64,000 nt of DNA from Georgenia sp. SYP-B2076 (GCF_003991205.1 NZ_RXOZ01000036.1:151692-215691); one strand, 5' to 3'; shown: positions 19,352 to 28,194, counted from the first letter of the stretch. Notes: generated from the sequence alone by a model not told the origin. Translations and numbers: made by a program.

Positions 19352-20323
19352 GTGCCCCGGATCGCCGCCCCCGTCACGCTCCGCAGCTTCGCCGCGGGCG
19401 ATGCCAGGGCCATGGCCGAGGCATGGACGGAGGGCGCACCCCAGGACGGCATGACGGAGCGGCGACTGCGCGACCTGGTCCTCCTCGACCGCAACTTCGA
19501 CCCCGACGGCCTGTTCGTCGCCCAGCAGGGTGACCGCGTCGTCGGCTCCGCCTACGCCGTGCGCCGCCGCGTGGCGCACCACGGCGACGACCTCCAGGCG
19601 GGCACCGGCTGGATCCCCTACTTCTTCGTCGTGCCCTCCGCCCGCGGCACCGGGCTCGGCCGGCGGCTCGTCGAGGCAGCCATGGCCTGGTTGCGCGCGC
19701 AGGGTGCCCGCGAGGTGCTCTTCTCGAGCTACACGCCGAACTACGTGCTGCCCGGCCTGGACGCGGCGCGCTACCCCGCCGCCGAGCGGCTGCTGCACGC
19801 GCTCGGCTTCGCCGAGGTCGAGCGTCCCAGCGCCATGGACCTGTCGCTCATCGGCTACCAGATGCCCGAGGAGGTCCGCGCCCGGGTCGCCGCCCTGCGC
19901 GGCGAGGGCTGGCACCTCGGCACGCCGACCAACGACGACCTCGTGCCGCTGATCCGGATCGCCGGGGAGTCCTTCAGCTCCGACTGGGCCCGCGCCATCC
20001 GCGAGGGCGTGCTGGGCGGCATGCCCCTCGAGCGGATCCTCATCGCCCGGGATCCCGCGGGTGACGTGCTCGGCTGGGCGATGCACGGCACCTACGAGGC
20101 GGTCATCGAGCGCTTCGGACCGTTCGGGGTGCTGCCCGCCAGCCGGGGGACGGGCCTGGGCAAGGTACTGCTGCACCTCACCCTCGAGCGCATGACCGCG
20201 CTCGGCGCGCACAGCGCCTGGTTCCTCTGGGCGGACGAGGGCTCCGCCGCATCGAAGCTGTACGAGCGGACCGGTTTCCGCATCACCCGCACCTTCTCGA
20301 TCCTGCGCGCCCCCCTCGACTAG
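19352..20323 (+). CDS. Tandem-domain GNAT N-acetyltransferase
   Basis: A 323-residue protein with two GNAT folds. Domain 1 has the acetyl-CoA pyrophosphate loop ARGTGLGRR at about 117-125; domain 2 has SRGTGLGKV at about 265-273 followed by ASKLYERTGF. Both loops keep the R/QxxGxG/A pattern, so both may bind acetyl-CoA. Start taken as GTG at 19352 because AAAGGA lies 7 nt upstream. It opens a gene set with a PIG-L deacetylase and a sugar ABC importer, so an amino-sugar or muropeptide substrate is plausible but unproven. Confidence 0.8.
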   Translation: MPRIAAPVTLRSFAAGDARAMAEAWTEGAPQDGMTERRLRDLVLLDRNFDPDGLFVAQQGDRVVGSAYAVRRRVAHHGDDLQAGTGWIPYFFVVPSARGTGLGRRLVEAAMAWLRAQGAREVLFSSYTPNYVLPGLDAARYPAAERLLHALGFAEVERPSAMDLSLIGYQMPEEVRARVAALRGEGWHLGTPTNDDLVPLIRIAGESFSSDWARAIREGVLGGMPLERILIARDPAGDVLGWAMHGTYEAVIERFGPFGVLPASRGTGLGKVLLHLTLERMTALGAHSAWFLWADEGSAASKLYERTGFRITRTFSILRAPLD

Positions 20324-20350
20324 GCGCCCGAGCGGCAGAGAGGACGACCC

Positions 20351-21043
20351 ATGACGAAGACCGTCGTCGCCGTCGGCGGCCACATCGGCGACATGGAGCT
20401 CACCGCCGGGCCGACGCTGGCCAAGGTGGTGCTCGAGGGCGGGCGGGCCATCATCGTCGACTGCACCGACGGCGAGCGGGGCCACCCCACGCTCGCGCCG
20501 AGCGTGTACCGCGCGCAGAAGCGGCACGAGGCCCGGTTCTTCGCCGAGAAGATCGGCGCCGAGCTGGTCACGCTGGGCTACTCCGACGGCTTCCTCCCGG
20601 ACGACGAGGCGGTCGCCGAGCAGGTCGCCACGGTGGTCCGGGAGGCGAAGCCCGACCTCCTCATCACCCACTGGGTGCGCAGCATGCACCGTGACCACGA
20701 GCGCGCGGCCCAGGCCGCGCTGCGCGGGGCGTTCCTCGCCTCGATCCCGATCGAGGAGGTCGACGCCGAGCGGCACTCCGTGCCCACCATCCTCCACGCG
20801 GAGAACTGGGAGGACATGGCGGGCTTCGAGGCCGACACGTTCTTCTCGATCCCCGAGGAGGCCTACGCCCGATGGCGCGAGGGCATCCAGGAGCACGCCT
20901 TCGCCCGCGGCGAGACCTACGGGTTCCGCTTCATCGACTACTACTCGGCCCTGATGGAAGTGAAGGGCTGCCTGGTCGGGGAGAAGCGCGCGGCGGCCTT
21001 CAAGACCGCCGGCAACGAGAAGTTCGCCCTCGCCGGACCGTGA
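20351..21043 (+). CDS. PIG-L/LmbE-family deacetylase
   Basis: A 230-residue zinc deacetylase of the PIG-L family, which removes acetyl from GlcNAc-type substrates. The first metal motif is HIGDME (His11, Asp14), a variant of the usual HPDDE/HPDDA, and the second is HRDH (His113, Asp115, His116). Directly follows the GNAT gene (27-bp gap, GAGAGGACG before the ATG) and precedes the sugar importer, which suggests it deacetylates the imported amino sugar. Its length is near the family minimum; no signal peptide, so it acts in the cytoplasm. Confidence 0.85.
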   Translation: MTKTVVAVGGHIGDMELTAGPTLAKVVLEGGRAIIVDCTDGERGHPTLAPSVYRAQKRHEARFFAEKIGAELVTLGYSDGFLPDDEAVAEQVATVVREAKPDLLITHWVRSMHRDHERAAQAALRGAFLASIPIEEVDAERHSVPTILHAENWEDMAGFEADTFFSIPEEAYARWREGIQEHAFARGETYGFRFIDYYSALMEVKGCLVGEKRAAAFKTAGNEKFALAGP

Positions 21044-21084
21044 CAGACCACCCCACCCCGCACCTCACTCGCCAAGGGAGAACC

Positions 21085-22425
21085 ATGAACAAGAAGGCAC
21101 TTCTCGCGGCCACGAGCCTGGGGGCCGCCCTCGCGCTGGGCCTCGCCGGCTGCTCCTCGGGCGGCTCCGGCGGCGGGTCCAGCAGCAGCGGAGGCGGTGA
21201 CGGCGCCCAGAAGATCACCTTCCTCACCCACTGGGGCCCGGACCAGGTGAGCATGCTCGACGATGCGGCCGCCGCGTTCACCAAGGAGAACCCGGACGTC
21301 ACCGTGGACGTGCAGGCCGTGCCGTTCGGCAACCTGCTCTCCACGCTGCGCACGCAGGGCGCCTCGCCCGACGGCCCGACCATCGCCGGCATCTACGACG
21401 CCTGGCTCCCCGAGCTCGCCCGCGACGGCCTCGCCGCGGAGGCGCCCAAGGACGTCTCGAGCGAGGTCACGGGGAACTGGCCGGAGAACATCGTCGGCGC
21501 CGCCTCCCAGCAGGGCAGCGTCCACGGCATCCCCAACGAGGTGGACCTCTACCAGCTCAACTACAACAAGGCGATCTTCGCGGAGGCCGGCGTCGCCGCG
21601 CCGCCCGCCGACTGGGACGCGCTCGTCGACGCGGCCACGAAGATCAAGGCGACGGGCCAGGGCCGCCAGGGCATCGGCTTCATCACCAGCTGGAACTCCG
21701 GCGCCGTGCACCCCTTCCTCTCGCTGCTCGCCTCCGACGGCGGGACGTTCCTCAACAAGGACGGCACCGCGGCCGAGCTCACCAGCCCGCAGGCCATCGA
21801 GACGGCCCAGCTGTACCAGCGGCTCGTCGACGAGGGCCTGACCGACCCCTCGATGTCGACCGCGAACGCCAACACCACCGGCCCGTACCTCGACAACTTC
21901 GTCAACGGCAAGACCGGCATGATCATCATGGCCAACTGGTGGGAGGGCTCACTCAAGGACGCCATGGGCGAGAAGTTCAGCGACGTCGCCACCGCCCCGA
22001 TCCCGGTCGGTCCCAGCGGCACCACGTCCTCCTCGATCTCCTACTCGTGGATGACGATGGTCAACGGCAACGCCGACGACGCCAAGCAGAAGGCGGCGTG
22101 GGAGTTCCTCACCTGGCTCAACGGCCCGGACTCGGGGAAGGCCGGCTCCTCCGCCATGGGCGACATCCTCGTGTCGATGGGCATCCTGCCGTCGCGCACC
22201 TCCGACATCGAGGCGCACAAGGCAGACCTCGAGTCCGACTTCCTCACCCCCTACGTCGACGCGCTCGGCTCCGCCACGCCGTTCCCCACGGTGATCGGCG
22301 GCCCCGCCGCGGCCGACGCGCTCCAGCGCCAGATCGAGGCGCTGCTCAACGGCCAGCTCGACGCCAAGGCCGCCATGGAGGCCGCCAACAAGGACGTCGA
22401 CGCCGCCCTCGCCTCCGCCCAGTGA
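21085..22425 (+). CDS. Sugar ABC transporter substrate-binding lipoprotein (CUT1)
   Basis: A 446-residue lipoprotein: signal peptide 1-22 ending in the lipobox LAGC (Cys23), a Ser/Gly linker, then an SBP_bac_1 fold. Such proteins capture oligosaccharides for a CUT1-type importer. CAAGGGAGAACC precedes the ATG. The two permeases follow immediately. No ATPase gene is present in the cluster, which is usual for CUT1 systems sharing an MsiK-like ATPase. Ligand probably a disaccharide, possibly GlcNAc-MurNAc given murQ/murR nearby; this is inference. Confidence 0.9.
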   Translation: MNKKALLAATSLGAALALGLAGCSSGGSGGGSSSSGGGDGAQKITFLTHWGPDQVSMLDDAAAAFTKENPDVTVDVQAVPFGNLLSTLRTQGASPDGPTIAGIYDAWLPELARDGLAAEAPKDVSSEVTGNWPENIVGAASQQGSVHGIPNEVDLYQLNYNKAIFAEAGVAAPPADWDALVDAATKIKATGQGRQGIGFITSWNSGAVHPFLSLLASDGGTFLNKDGTAAELTSPQAIETAQLYQRLVDEGLTDPSMSTANANTTGPYLDNFVNGKTGMIIMANWWEGSLKDAMGEKFSDVATAPIPVGPSGTTSSSISYSWMTMVNGNADDAKQKAAWEFLTWLNGPDSGKAGSSAMGDILVSMGILPSRTSDIEAHKADLESDFLTPYVDALGSATPFPTVIGGPAAADALQRQIEALLNGQLDAKAAMEAANKDVDAALASAQ

Positions 22426-22452
22426 CGCACCCCCCGAGGACGTGACACCGCA

Positions 22453-23400
22453 GTGACCACGCTTCAGTCCGTGGGGGAAGGCTCCCTCGTCCGGAGCCTC
22501 CCCCCGGCGCGCCGCGCCCGGCACAAGCGACGCACGCAGGCCGGCTGGTCGGCGCTCTTCCTGAGCCCGACCCTCCTCGTCATCGGGATCTTCACCGTCG
22601 TCCCGATGGTGATGACGGTCGTGATCAGCTTCCACCAGTGGTCGATGTTCACCCCGATGGGGGACATGACCTTCGTCGGCCTGGACAACTACCGCCGCCT
22701 GCTCAGCGACCCCGCCCGGGTGCAGGCGATCGGCAACACGGCCGTGTACGTGGGGCTCAGCGTCCTCATCACGGTGCCGCTCGCGCTGCTGGTGTCGATG
22801 CTGCTGTACTTCCCGACGCTGCGAGGCAAGAACCTCGTCCGCGTCATCCTCTTCGCCACGTACGTCATCCCGACGGTCGCGATCGTCATCATCTGGAGCA
22901 ACATCTACGCGCCGGGGTACGGCCCGCTCAGCGCGATGCTGGGCGCGGTCGGCATCCCCTCCCCCGCCTGGCTCAGCGACCCGAGCTGGGCCCTGGTCTC
23001 CCTGGTGATCTTCAACGTCTGGCAGATGCTCGGCTACTACGTCATCCTGCTGATCGCCGGGCTCACCCAGATCCCCGAGGAGCTCTACGAGGCGGCGAAG
23101 ATCGACGGCGCCGGCCTCACGCGGCGCACCTGGTCGATCACCATCCCGCTGCTGCGGCGCTCGCTCGTCTTCGTCGTCCTCATGACCTTCATCAACTCGA
23201 TCCAGGTCTTCGACCCCATCTATCTGCTCACCCAGGGCGGTCCCGCCGGCTCGACCGACGTCGTCTCCTTCGAGATCCAGCGCTCCGCGTTCCAGTACGG
23301 CCTCGCCGGCGAGTCCAGCGCCCTCGCGGTGTCGCTGTTCATGATGATCGTCGTCGTCGGGGCCGTCCTGGGCATCCTCATGAGGGGCAGGGACAAGTGA
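22453..23400 (+). CDS. Sugar ABC transporter permease 1 (MalF-like)
   Basis: A 315-residue permease with six predicted helices and the EAA loop EELYEAAKIDGAGLTRRTW (about 214-232), which contacts the ATPase. GTG start 27 bp after the binding-protein gene. The N-terminus is basic (RRARHKRRTQ), as expected for the cytoplasmic side. It pairs with the next gene, whose GTG start overlaps this stop codon. Confidence 0.9.
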   Translation: MTTLQSVGEGSLVRSLPPARRARHKRRTQAGWSALFLSPTLLVIGIFTVVPMVMTVVISFHQWSMFTPMGDMTFVGLDNYRRLLSDPARVQAIGNTAVYVGLSVLITVPLALLVSMLLYFPTLRGKNLVRVILFATYVIPTVAIVIIWSNIYAPGYGPLSAMLGAVGIPSPAWLSDPSWALVSLVIFNVWQMLGYYVILLIAGLTQIPEELYEAAKIDGAGLTRRTWSITIPLLRRSLVFVVLMTFINSIQVFDPIYLLTQGGPAGSTDVVSFEIQRSAFQYGLAGESSALAVSLFMMIVVVGAVLGILMRGRDK

Positions 23401-24278
23401 GTACCGCCGTCGCCGTCCGCACCCGCGCCCTCCAGCGGCGGCCCCGCACCGCGCGGCAGATCGGCACGCAGGTCATCCTGTACGTGCTCCTCGCGTGCGT
23501 CGTCCTGCTCCCGCTGCTGCCGCTGTACTGGCTGGTGATCTCGGCGTTCAAGACCCCCGCGGAGTTCGTGCAGATCCCGCCGACCGTCTTCCCCGCGGAG
23601 CCGACCCTCGACCCGCTCACCACGGCGATGACGCAGGTGCCGTTCTTCCGTTCGCTGCTCAACAGCGTGATCATCGCCGGCGGCTGCACCCTCTCGGTGG
23701 TGGTCACGAGCGTCCTCGCGGGCTACGTCTTCGCCAAGCACCAGTTCCGCGGCCGCGACGTGCTCTTCTGGGGGATCGTCGCGACGATGTTCCTGCCGCC
23801 CGTCGTGACGCTGGTGCCGCTGTACTACCTCGTCTCGAACATGGGCCTGGCCGACACCTACCTCGGCGTGATGCTCCCGTGGCTGGCGAACGCCTTCGGC
23901 ATCTTCCTCATGCGGCAGTTCATCATGGACCTCCCGGACGACCTGCTCGAGGCCGCCCGCGTCGACGGCGCCGGCGAGTTCCGCATCGTCTGGCAGTTCG
24001 TCGTCCCCCTGCTCAAGCCGGCGGTCGTCACCCTCGCGGTGTTCATGTTCGTCTACGCCTGGAACAACTTCCTCTGGCCGCTGTCCATCCTCCGCTCCGA
24101 GGCGATGTACCCGGTGGTCCTCACGCTGAACCGGCTGATGTCGTACACGATGAGCTTCGAGTTCCAGAACGTCGTCATCGCGGGGGCGCTCGTGGCCTCG
24201 CTGCCGACCCTGCTCGTCTTCCTCGTCGCCCAGCGGGTGTTCGTCCAGGGCATCGCCTCGACCGGCGTGAAGGGCTGA
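23397..24278 (+). CDS. Sugar ABC transporter permease 2 (MalG-like)
   Basis: A 293-residue second permease of the CUT1 importer, with six helices and the EAA motif DDLLEAARVDGAGEFRIVW (about 181-199). Starts at GTG within the GTGA that also ends permease 1, so translation is coupled. This gene closes the importer operon; a short GGGCC/GGCCC hairpin lies just after the stop. Confidence 0.9.
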   Translation: MSTAVAVRTRALQRRPRTARQIGTQVILYVLLACVVLLPLLPLYWLVISAFKTPAEFVQIPPTVFPAEPTLDPLTTAMTQVPFFRSLLNSVIIAGGCTLSVVVTSVLAGYVFAKHQFRGRDVLFWGIVATMFLPPVVTLVPLYYLVSNMGLADTYLGVMLPWLANAFGIFLMRQFIMDLPDDLLEAARVDGAGEFRIVWQFVVPLLKPAVVTLAVFMFVYAWNNFLWPLSILRSEAMYPVVLTLNRLMSYTMSFEFQNVVIAGALVASLPTLLVFLVAQRVFVQGIASTGVKG

Positions 24279-24346
24279 CCGGCGCCCTGGGCCTTCACGG
24301 CCCCGTCCCTTGTCGTCTCAAGTATCGGGACGTCGCCGCCGAGGTG

Positions 24347-24375
24347 TTCCCGGCGCGGCCACGGGCTGCTACGGT
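24347..24375 (+). promoter_or_regulatory. Candidate leaderless promoter for the Cys-rich leader ORF
   Basis: TTCCCG (24347-24352) and TACGGT (24370-24375) are 17 nt apart. The ATG of the small frame begins 7 nt after the -10 hexamer, the spacing expected when transcription starts at the A of ATG. Only the -10 fits consensus well. Confidence 0.4.
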
Positions 24376-24382
24376 CGCCGTC

Positions 24383-24472
24383 ATGCGCAAGGCATCTGGC
24401 GTCCGGAACACGGCAACTGTCGCCGTGCGTTCCTTCGACTGCCTCGCCACGTGTCGGTGTTGTCGGGCCTGA
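24383..24472 (+). CDS. Putative cysteine-rich leader peptide
   Basis: A 29-residue open frame beginning MRKASGVRNTATV and ending FDCLATCRCCRA: four cysteines fall within the last ten residues. Actinobacteria use short leaderless upstream ORFs with Cys codons near the stop to sense cysteine supply by ribosome stalling. The promoter spacing, the absence of a Shine-Dalgarno site and the alternating hairpins about 50 nt past the stop fit that model. The target would be the 2OG-Fe(II) oxygenase operon. There is no homology evidence, so this may be a chance ORF. Confidence 0.4.
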   Translation: MRKASGVRNTATVAVRSFDCLATCRCCRA

Positions 24473-24520
24473 CGCCCCCGCCGACCGTAGGACCCGCCTG
24501 CCCGCGTCCCGCCTCGCGCC

Positions 24521-24563
24521 CCGGAGCCTGACGCTCCGGCACCGCCGGAGCCCCGGCTCCCGG
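24521..24563 (+). promoter_or_regulatory. Alternating hairpins (attenuator-like)
   Basis: Four segments pair in sequence: CCGGAGC (24521-24527) with GCTCCGG (24533-24539), the latter also with CCGGAGC (24545-24551), and that with GGCTCC (24555-24560). The 1:2, 2:3 and 3:4 choices are mutually exclusive, the topology of a transcription or translation attenuator. No U-tract follows. Confidence 0.4.
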
Positions 24564-24832
24564 ACGGTGCCGAGACCGGCGTCGACCGGCGCCTGAGCCC
24601 CGCGCCGCCTGACCTCCGTCGGGTTACCGCTGGGCGGCGCCCGTCGGGTCACGGCCGAGCAGCGCCCGTCCGGCATCCGTCGAGCAGCGCCCGTCCGGCC
24701 TTCCGGCGCCCTCCCGCCACACACCGCCCCGCACCGCACGTCCGTGCACTCCCGGCGACCTGCCACCGCTCACCGCCCGGCCCACCCGCATTGCCAGCCC
24801 CACCACGCTGCCGCACACACGAAGGACAGACC

Positions 24833-25846
24833 ATGACCACCATGACAACCAGCACCCTGCCGATCATCGACCTGCGCGAGGTCGAGACCGACCCCCTCGG
24901 CTTCCAGGAGCGCCTGAGCGCCGCCACCCGGGACTTTGGCTTCTTCTACCTCGTCGGGCACGGCATCCCCCGCGACCTCAGCGACGAGCTCGTGACGGTG
25001 GCGCGCCGGTTCTTCGCCCTTCCGGAGGAGAAGAAGCTGTCGATCGAGAAGATCAACAGCCAGCACTTCCGCGGGTACAGCCGGGTCGGCGACGAGCTGA
25101 CCAAGGGCGCGCAGGACTGGCGCGAGCAGGTCGACGTCGGCCCGGAGACGCAGCCGCGCGCCGCCACGGCCGAGGAACCGTGGCTGGTGCTCGAGGGCCC
25201 CAACCTGTGGCCGGCCGAGCCGGCCGACTTCCGCGGGATCGTCGAGGAGTGGACGCGGCACAACGAACGCGTGGCCCGGACGCTCCTGCACGGCTGGCTG
25301 GGCGCCCTCGGCCAGCCCGCGGACCTGCTCGCCGACGACTTCCGCGCCCCCGACGCCCGCCTGAAGATCGTTCGCTATCCCGAGGCGCCGGATACCGACC
25401 ACGGGCAGGGCGTCGGGGAGCACAAGGACTTCGGGTTCCTGACGCTGTTGTTCGTCGAGCCCGGCAAGGGCGGGCTGCAGGTGGAGAAGGACGGCGCCTG
25501 GATCGAGGCCGAGCCGCTCGAGGACGCCCTCATCGTCAACATCGGCGAGATGCTCGAGGCCGCCACGGACGGGTACCTGCGCGCCACCAACCACCGCGTG
25601 GTCTCGCGCCCCGGCGACGGCGACCGCATCAGCGTGCCGTACTTCTTCAACCCCGGCCTCGGCACGACCTTCCACCCGTGGGACCTGCCGGCCGAGCTCG
25701 CCGCTGCGGCCCCCGGCGTCGAGGTCCAGGACCACAACAAGATCTACGACACCTACGGCCTGAACGCGCTGAAGATGTGGTTCCGCAGCCACCCCGGGGT
25801 CACCGACCTCCACCACCGCGCGCTGGCCGACCGGCTCGGCATCTGA
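24833..25846 (+). CDS. Isopenicillin N synthase-like 2OG-Fe(II) oxygenase
   Basis: A 337-residue non-haem iron oxygenase: DIOX_N domain (about 8-130, IIDLREVE and YLVGHGIP) and the 2OG-FeII core (about 175-285). Iron ligands are His197 and Asp199 in GEHKDFG and His254 in NHRVVSRP; Arg265 and Ser267 (RIS) would bind 2-oxoglutarate. No biosynthetic partners lie nearby, so a beta-lactam role is unlikely; oxidation of a small metabolite is more probable. ATG at 24833 has GAAGGACA upstream. The leader region may regulate it in response to cysteine. Confidence 0.85.
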   Translation: MTTMTTSTLPIIDLREVETDPLGFQERLSAATRDFGFFYLVGHGIPRDLSDELVTVARRFFALPEEKKLSIEKINSQHFRGYSRVGDELTKGAQDWREQVDVGPETQPRAATAEEPWLVLEGPNLWPAEPADFRGIVEEWTRHNERVARTLLHGWLGALGQPADLLADDFRAPDARLKIVRYPEAPDTDHGQGVGEHKDFGFLTLLFVEPGKGGLQVEKDGAWIEAEPLEDALIVNIGEMLEAATDGYLRATNHRVVSRPGDGDRISVPYFFNPGLGTTFHPWDLPAELAAAAPGVEVQDHNKIYDTYGLNALKMWFRSHPGVTDLHHRALADRLGI

Positions 25847-25993
25847 GCGGCGACGGGCGCGGCCGCGCAGGGGGCGGCCGCGCCCACCGGGCCCGGTCGG
25901 CCCACCGGCTCGCTGGACGGGCCGGACCCACCGGACCCACCGGACTCATCGGGCGCCCCTGTTTCACCCACGGCCCTCCTACACTGGCGCCCC

Positions 25994-26794
25994 ATGACGT
26001 CCCTGGTCGCGGTCGCCGACGGTGTCCTCGTGGCCACCCACCCGTTCTGCACGACGACGACGACCGTGGTCCTCGGGGCCGACGGCGGCTGCCTCGTCGT
26101 CGACCCGGCCGTCACGGCCGCGGAGATCGACGCGCTCGCCGCCGAGCTGGCCGCCCTGGGCCGGCGCGTCACGGCCGGCTTCTCCACCCACCCGCACTGG
26201 GACCACCTGCTGTGGCGTCCCGCCCTCGGCGAGGCGCCCCGCTACGCGACGTCCCTCGGCGCGCGGACGGCGCTGGGCCGCCTGGCGGAGAACGTCGCGC
26301 AGGCGCGAGATGCCGCGCCGGACGCCGACGTCACCGCGCTGGCCCGCGTCGCCGCGCTGCCGGCCGGGCCGACGACGCTCCCGTGGGACGGGCCCACCGT
26401 GCGGGTCCTCGAGCACCGCGCCCACGCCCCCGGCCACGCGGCCCTGCTCGTGCCCCACGCCCGGACGCTCGTCGCCGGCGACATGGTCTCCGACGTCGAG
26501 ATCCCGCTGCCCGACCACGACGCCGCCGACCCCCTCGGCGACTACGACCGGGCGCTGGACCTGATCGCGGACCTGCTGGACGCCGGCCCGCTCGACGTCG
26601 TCGTCCCCGGGCACGGCACGGTCGGCGACCGCGCCCAGCTGCGCCGCCGGGTCCGGGCCGACCGGCGCTACCTCGCCGACGTGCGCGCCGGCCGGCCCGT
26701 CCACGACGCGCGCCTCGCCGACGGCGCCGACTGGCTACGGCGCGAGCACGCCGTGCTCCTCGAGCGCGTCGCCGCCGGCGAGGAGCGCCGCTAG
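25994..26794 (+). CDS. MBL-fold metallo-hydrolase
   Basis: A 266-residue metallo-beta-lactamase-fold enzyme. Zinc-binding signatures are THPHWDH (His66, His68, Asp70, His71), AHAPGHAAL (His about 152), GDMVSDVE and VVPGHGTVGD near the end. The fold covers glyoxalase II-like, RNase Z-like and quorum-quenching hydrolases; a helical tail follows as in many small-molecule hydrolases. It ends convergently with the GlcD-like oxidase, and the two stop codons share the tetranucleotide CTAG. Confidence 0.85.
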   Translation: MTSLVAVADGVLVATHPFCTTTTTVVLGADGGCLVVDPAVTAAEIDALAAELAALGRRVTAGFSTHPHWDHLLWRPALGEAPRYATSLGARTALGRLAENVAQARDAAPDADVTALARVAALPAGPTTLPWDGPTVRVLEHRAHAPGHAALLVPHARTLVAGDMVSDVEIPLPDHDAADPLGDYDRALDLIADLLDAGPLDVVVPGHGTVGDRAQLRRRVRADRRYLADVRAGRPVHDARLADGADWLRREHAVLLERVAAGEERR

Positions 26795-28194
26795 AGCTTC
26801 TTGCCCGGGTTGAGCAGGCCGCGCGGGTCCAGCGCCCGCTTCACCTGCTGCTGCAGGCCGACGACGACGTCGCCCAGCTCGGCGCCGACGTGGTCCCGCT
26901 TGAGCACCCCGATGCCGTGCTCCCCCGACAACGTGCCGCCCAGAGCCACGGCCAGCTCGATGATGCGCCCGTGCGCCCGGACGGCAGCCGCCTCCGCGGC
27001 GGGGTCGGACGGGTCGTAGCAGATGGACGGGTGCAGGTTGCCGTCGCCGAGGTGGCCGCCGGTCGCAACGGTGACGCCGAGCTCGTCGGCGAGCGCCTCG
27101 ATGCCCCGGAGCAGCGCGGACAGCTGAGAACGCGGCACGGCCACGTCCTCGTTCAGGATGGCGCCGTGCAGCTCCCGGAGGGCGGGGTGCAGGAGCCGGC
27201 GGGCGGACATGAGGCGGTCGAGCGCCTCGGCGTAGTGCGCGACCTCGACCAGCGTGGCGCCGTGCTGCTCCGCGATCGCCGCGTACTCCTCGACGTCGAC
27301 GACGGCGCGCCCCTGCTCGTCGGACTGCACCAGGAGCACGGCCTCGGCGTCGGCGGGCAGGAACCACGCCGGGTCGTGCGCCTTGATCGCGGCGACGCTC
27401 GCGGCGTCGAGGTACTCCAGGACGCTCGGGCGCCGGCTCGACAGGGCGATCTCGTCGGCGGCGGCGAGCACGGCGGTGGTGCTCGGGAACGCCGCGAGGA
27501 CCCCGGAGGCCGAGCCCGGCCTGGGCAGCAGCGCCACGGTCACCTCGGTGATGATGCCGAGCGTGCCCTCGGAGCCGACGAGCAGCGAGGTCAGGTCCAG
27601 GCCGGTGACGCCCTTGGTGGTGAGGTGCCCGGTGCGGGCGATCCGGCCGTCGGCGAGGACCACGGTGAGCCGGCGCACGAAGTCCCCGGTCACGCCGTAC
27701 TTCACGCAGCGCATGCCGCCGGCGTTCGTGGCGACGTTGCCGCCGATCGTGGAGATGGCCACCGACGCCGGGTCCGGCGGGTAGAACAGTCCGACGCCGG
27801 CCGCCGCACGGTCGACGTCGATCGTGAGGACGCCGGCCTCGACGGTGGCCGTCCGGTCGGCCGCGTCGACGGCGAGGATGCGCGTCATCCGGCTCGTGCT
27901 CACGACGAGGTCACCGTCGCCGGGGTTCGCGCCGCCGGCGAGCCCGGTGCGGGCGCCCTGGGGCACGATCGCGATGCCGTGCGCGGCGGCGACGGCGACC
28001 ACTGCGGCCACCTGCTCGGTGCTCGTCGGGAGGACCACCGCGGCCGGGGAGCCGCTCGGGGTGCCGTCGGACCGGTCGCGGCGGAACGGCTCGGTGTCGG
28101 GGCCGGTGAGGAGCTCGCCGGGGCCGACGATCTCCGCGAGCGCGTCGAGAAGGGCGGTCGTCGGGCGAGCCGGGGCGTCGAGGATGTTCGTCAC
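26791..28194 (-). CDS. FAD-linked oxidase, GlcD/D-lactate dehydrogenase-like
   Basis: A 467-residue flavoprotein of the FAD_binding_4/FAD-oxidase_C type that oxidises 2-hydroxy acids (glycolate, D-lactate). FAD-binding signatures: PQGARTGLAGGA (about 92-103), STIGGNVATNAGGMRCVKYG (about 163-182) and LVGSEGTLGIITE. The C-terminal domain has GGHLGDGNLH and SGEHGIG typical of GlcD/DLD. GTG start at 28194 is preceded by CAGGAAC. D-lactate released by MurQ would be a reasonable substrate in this genome, but that link is inference. Confidence 0.88.
   Translation of the reverse strand: MTNILDAPARPTTALLDALAEIVGPGELLTGPDTEPFRRDRSDGTPSGSPAAVVLPTSTEQVAAVVAVAAAHGIAIVPQGARTGLAGGANPGDGDLVVSTSRMTRILAVDAADRTATVEAGVLTIDVDRAAAGVGLFYPPDPASVAISTIGGNVATNAGGMRCVKYGVTGDFVRRLTVVLADGRIARTGHLTTKGVTGLDLTSLLVGSEGTLGIITEVTVALLPRPGSASGVLAAFPSTTAVLAAADEIALSSRRPSVLEYLDAASVAAIKAHDPAWFLPADAEAVLLVQSDEQGRAVVDVEEYAAIAEQHGATLVEVAHYAEALDRLMSARRLLHPALRELHGAILNEDVAVPRSQLSALLRGIEALADELGVTVATGGHLGDGNLHPSICYDPSDPAAEAAAVRAHGRIIELAVALGGTLSGEHGIGVLKRDHVGAELGDVVVGLQQQVKRALDPRGLLNPGKKL

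Larger units (their letters stand above)
24279..24832 (+). other. Long leader region upstream of the 2OG oxygenase gene
   Basis: This 554-bp gap between the importer operon and the oxygenase holds a candidate promoter, a 29-codon cysteine-rich open frame and a cluster of mutually exclusive hairpins (24521-24563), each described separately. From 24600 to 24820 it is GC-rich with GTCGGG(T/C)-type repeats and shows nothing else recognisable. Confidence 0.45.

Noticed and set aside
24833..25846. Isopenicillin N synthase proper
   Set aside because: The family motif matches, but no ACV synthetase or other beta-lactam genes are present; the fold alone does not show that activity.
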